Source: Morganella morganii (GTDB taxonomy: Bacteria; Pseudomonadota; Gammaproteobacteria; Enterobacterales; Enterobacteriaceae). From it: DNA of 24,861 bases. This document shows positions 24,848-24,861 of this stretch, one piece after another. Each line of letters opens with the position of its first letter. Position 1 is the first letter of the stretch. The notes beneath the pieces are model-generated. The model saw only the letters and a program-made list of their open reading frames with translations. It did not search any database and was not told the DNA's origin. The stretch is taken from the NCBI RefSeq assembly GCF_003996855.1, contig NZ_NRQY01000001.1, positions 2,440,682 through 2,465,542 on the forward strand, read 5' to 3'. Both the position numbers and the translations under genes were made by a program.

Positions 24848-24861
24848 CATAATCAGCAGGG

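Noticed and set aside
24575..24850. Open frame overlapping bfd and the tuf-side terminator on the minus strand
   Set aside because: Runs through a terminator and the Fur box, shares most of its length with bfd in another frame, and shows no family features.

Overview
The window is a core-genome segment of an enterobacterium (Gammaproteobacteria, Enterobacterales). Nearly every protein is full length and close to its Escherichia coli counterpart. Gene order follows the E. coli region from the rrnD flank through def-fmt-rsmB-trkA-mscL and the alpha, spc and S10 ribosomal protein operons to bfr-bfd. Protein details and a GC-rich composition outside the ribosomal genes suggest Morganellaceae, perhaps Morganella. 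That is inference from memory; no search was run.

Layout. Positions 1-180 hold the tandem P1 and P2 promoters of an rRNA operon that reads leftward out of the window. yrdA (plus) converges on a minus-strand operon dprA-yrdD-tsaC-aroE-yrdB. A divergent promoter region at about 4150-4270 separates dprA from the plus-strand series def-fmt-rsmB-trkA and then mscL. Next come minus-strand zntR and arfA, the latter ending in a terminator inside its own reading frame. From 9.86 to 23.8 kb everything is minus strand. Read in transcription order it is the S10 operon (rpsJ-rplC-rplD-rplW-rplB-rpsS-rplV-rpsC-rplP-rpmC-rpsQ), the spc operon (rplN-rplX-rplE-rpsN-rpsH-rplF-rplR-rpsE-rpmD-rplO-secY-rpmJ) and the alpha operon (rpsM-rpsK-rpsD-rpoA-rplQ). 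The right end carries bfd and bfr (minus), a Fur box, and a terminator that probably belongs to a tuf gene just outside the window.

Function. Most genes serve translation and its quality control. They supply ribosomal proteins, RNA polymerase alpha, initiator-tRNA formylation and deformylation, 16S rRNA and tRNA modification, and ribosome rescue. SecY exports the products. TrkA, MscL, ZntR and Bfr/Bfd handle potassium, osmotic shock, zinc and iron. Several classic control elements can be read directly: the S10 leader attenuator, the S4-binding pseudoknot before rpsM, GC-rich discriminators at the rrn, spc and S10 promoters, and the arfA hairpin.

I found no mobile element, CRISPR array, toxin-antitoxin pair or novel gene cluster. 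The points most worth a second look are the absence of smg and yhdN, mutually exclusive hairpins ahead of rsmB, a perfect palindrome on the putative def promoter, and overlapping promoter and terminator elements.
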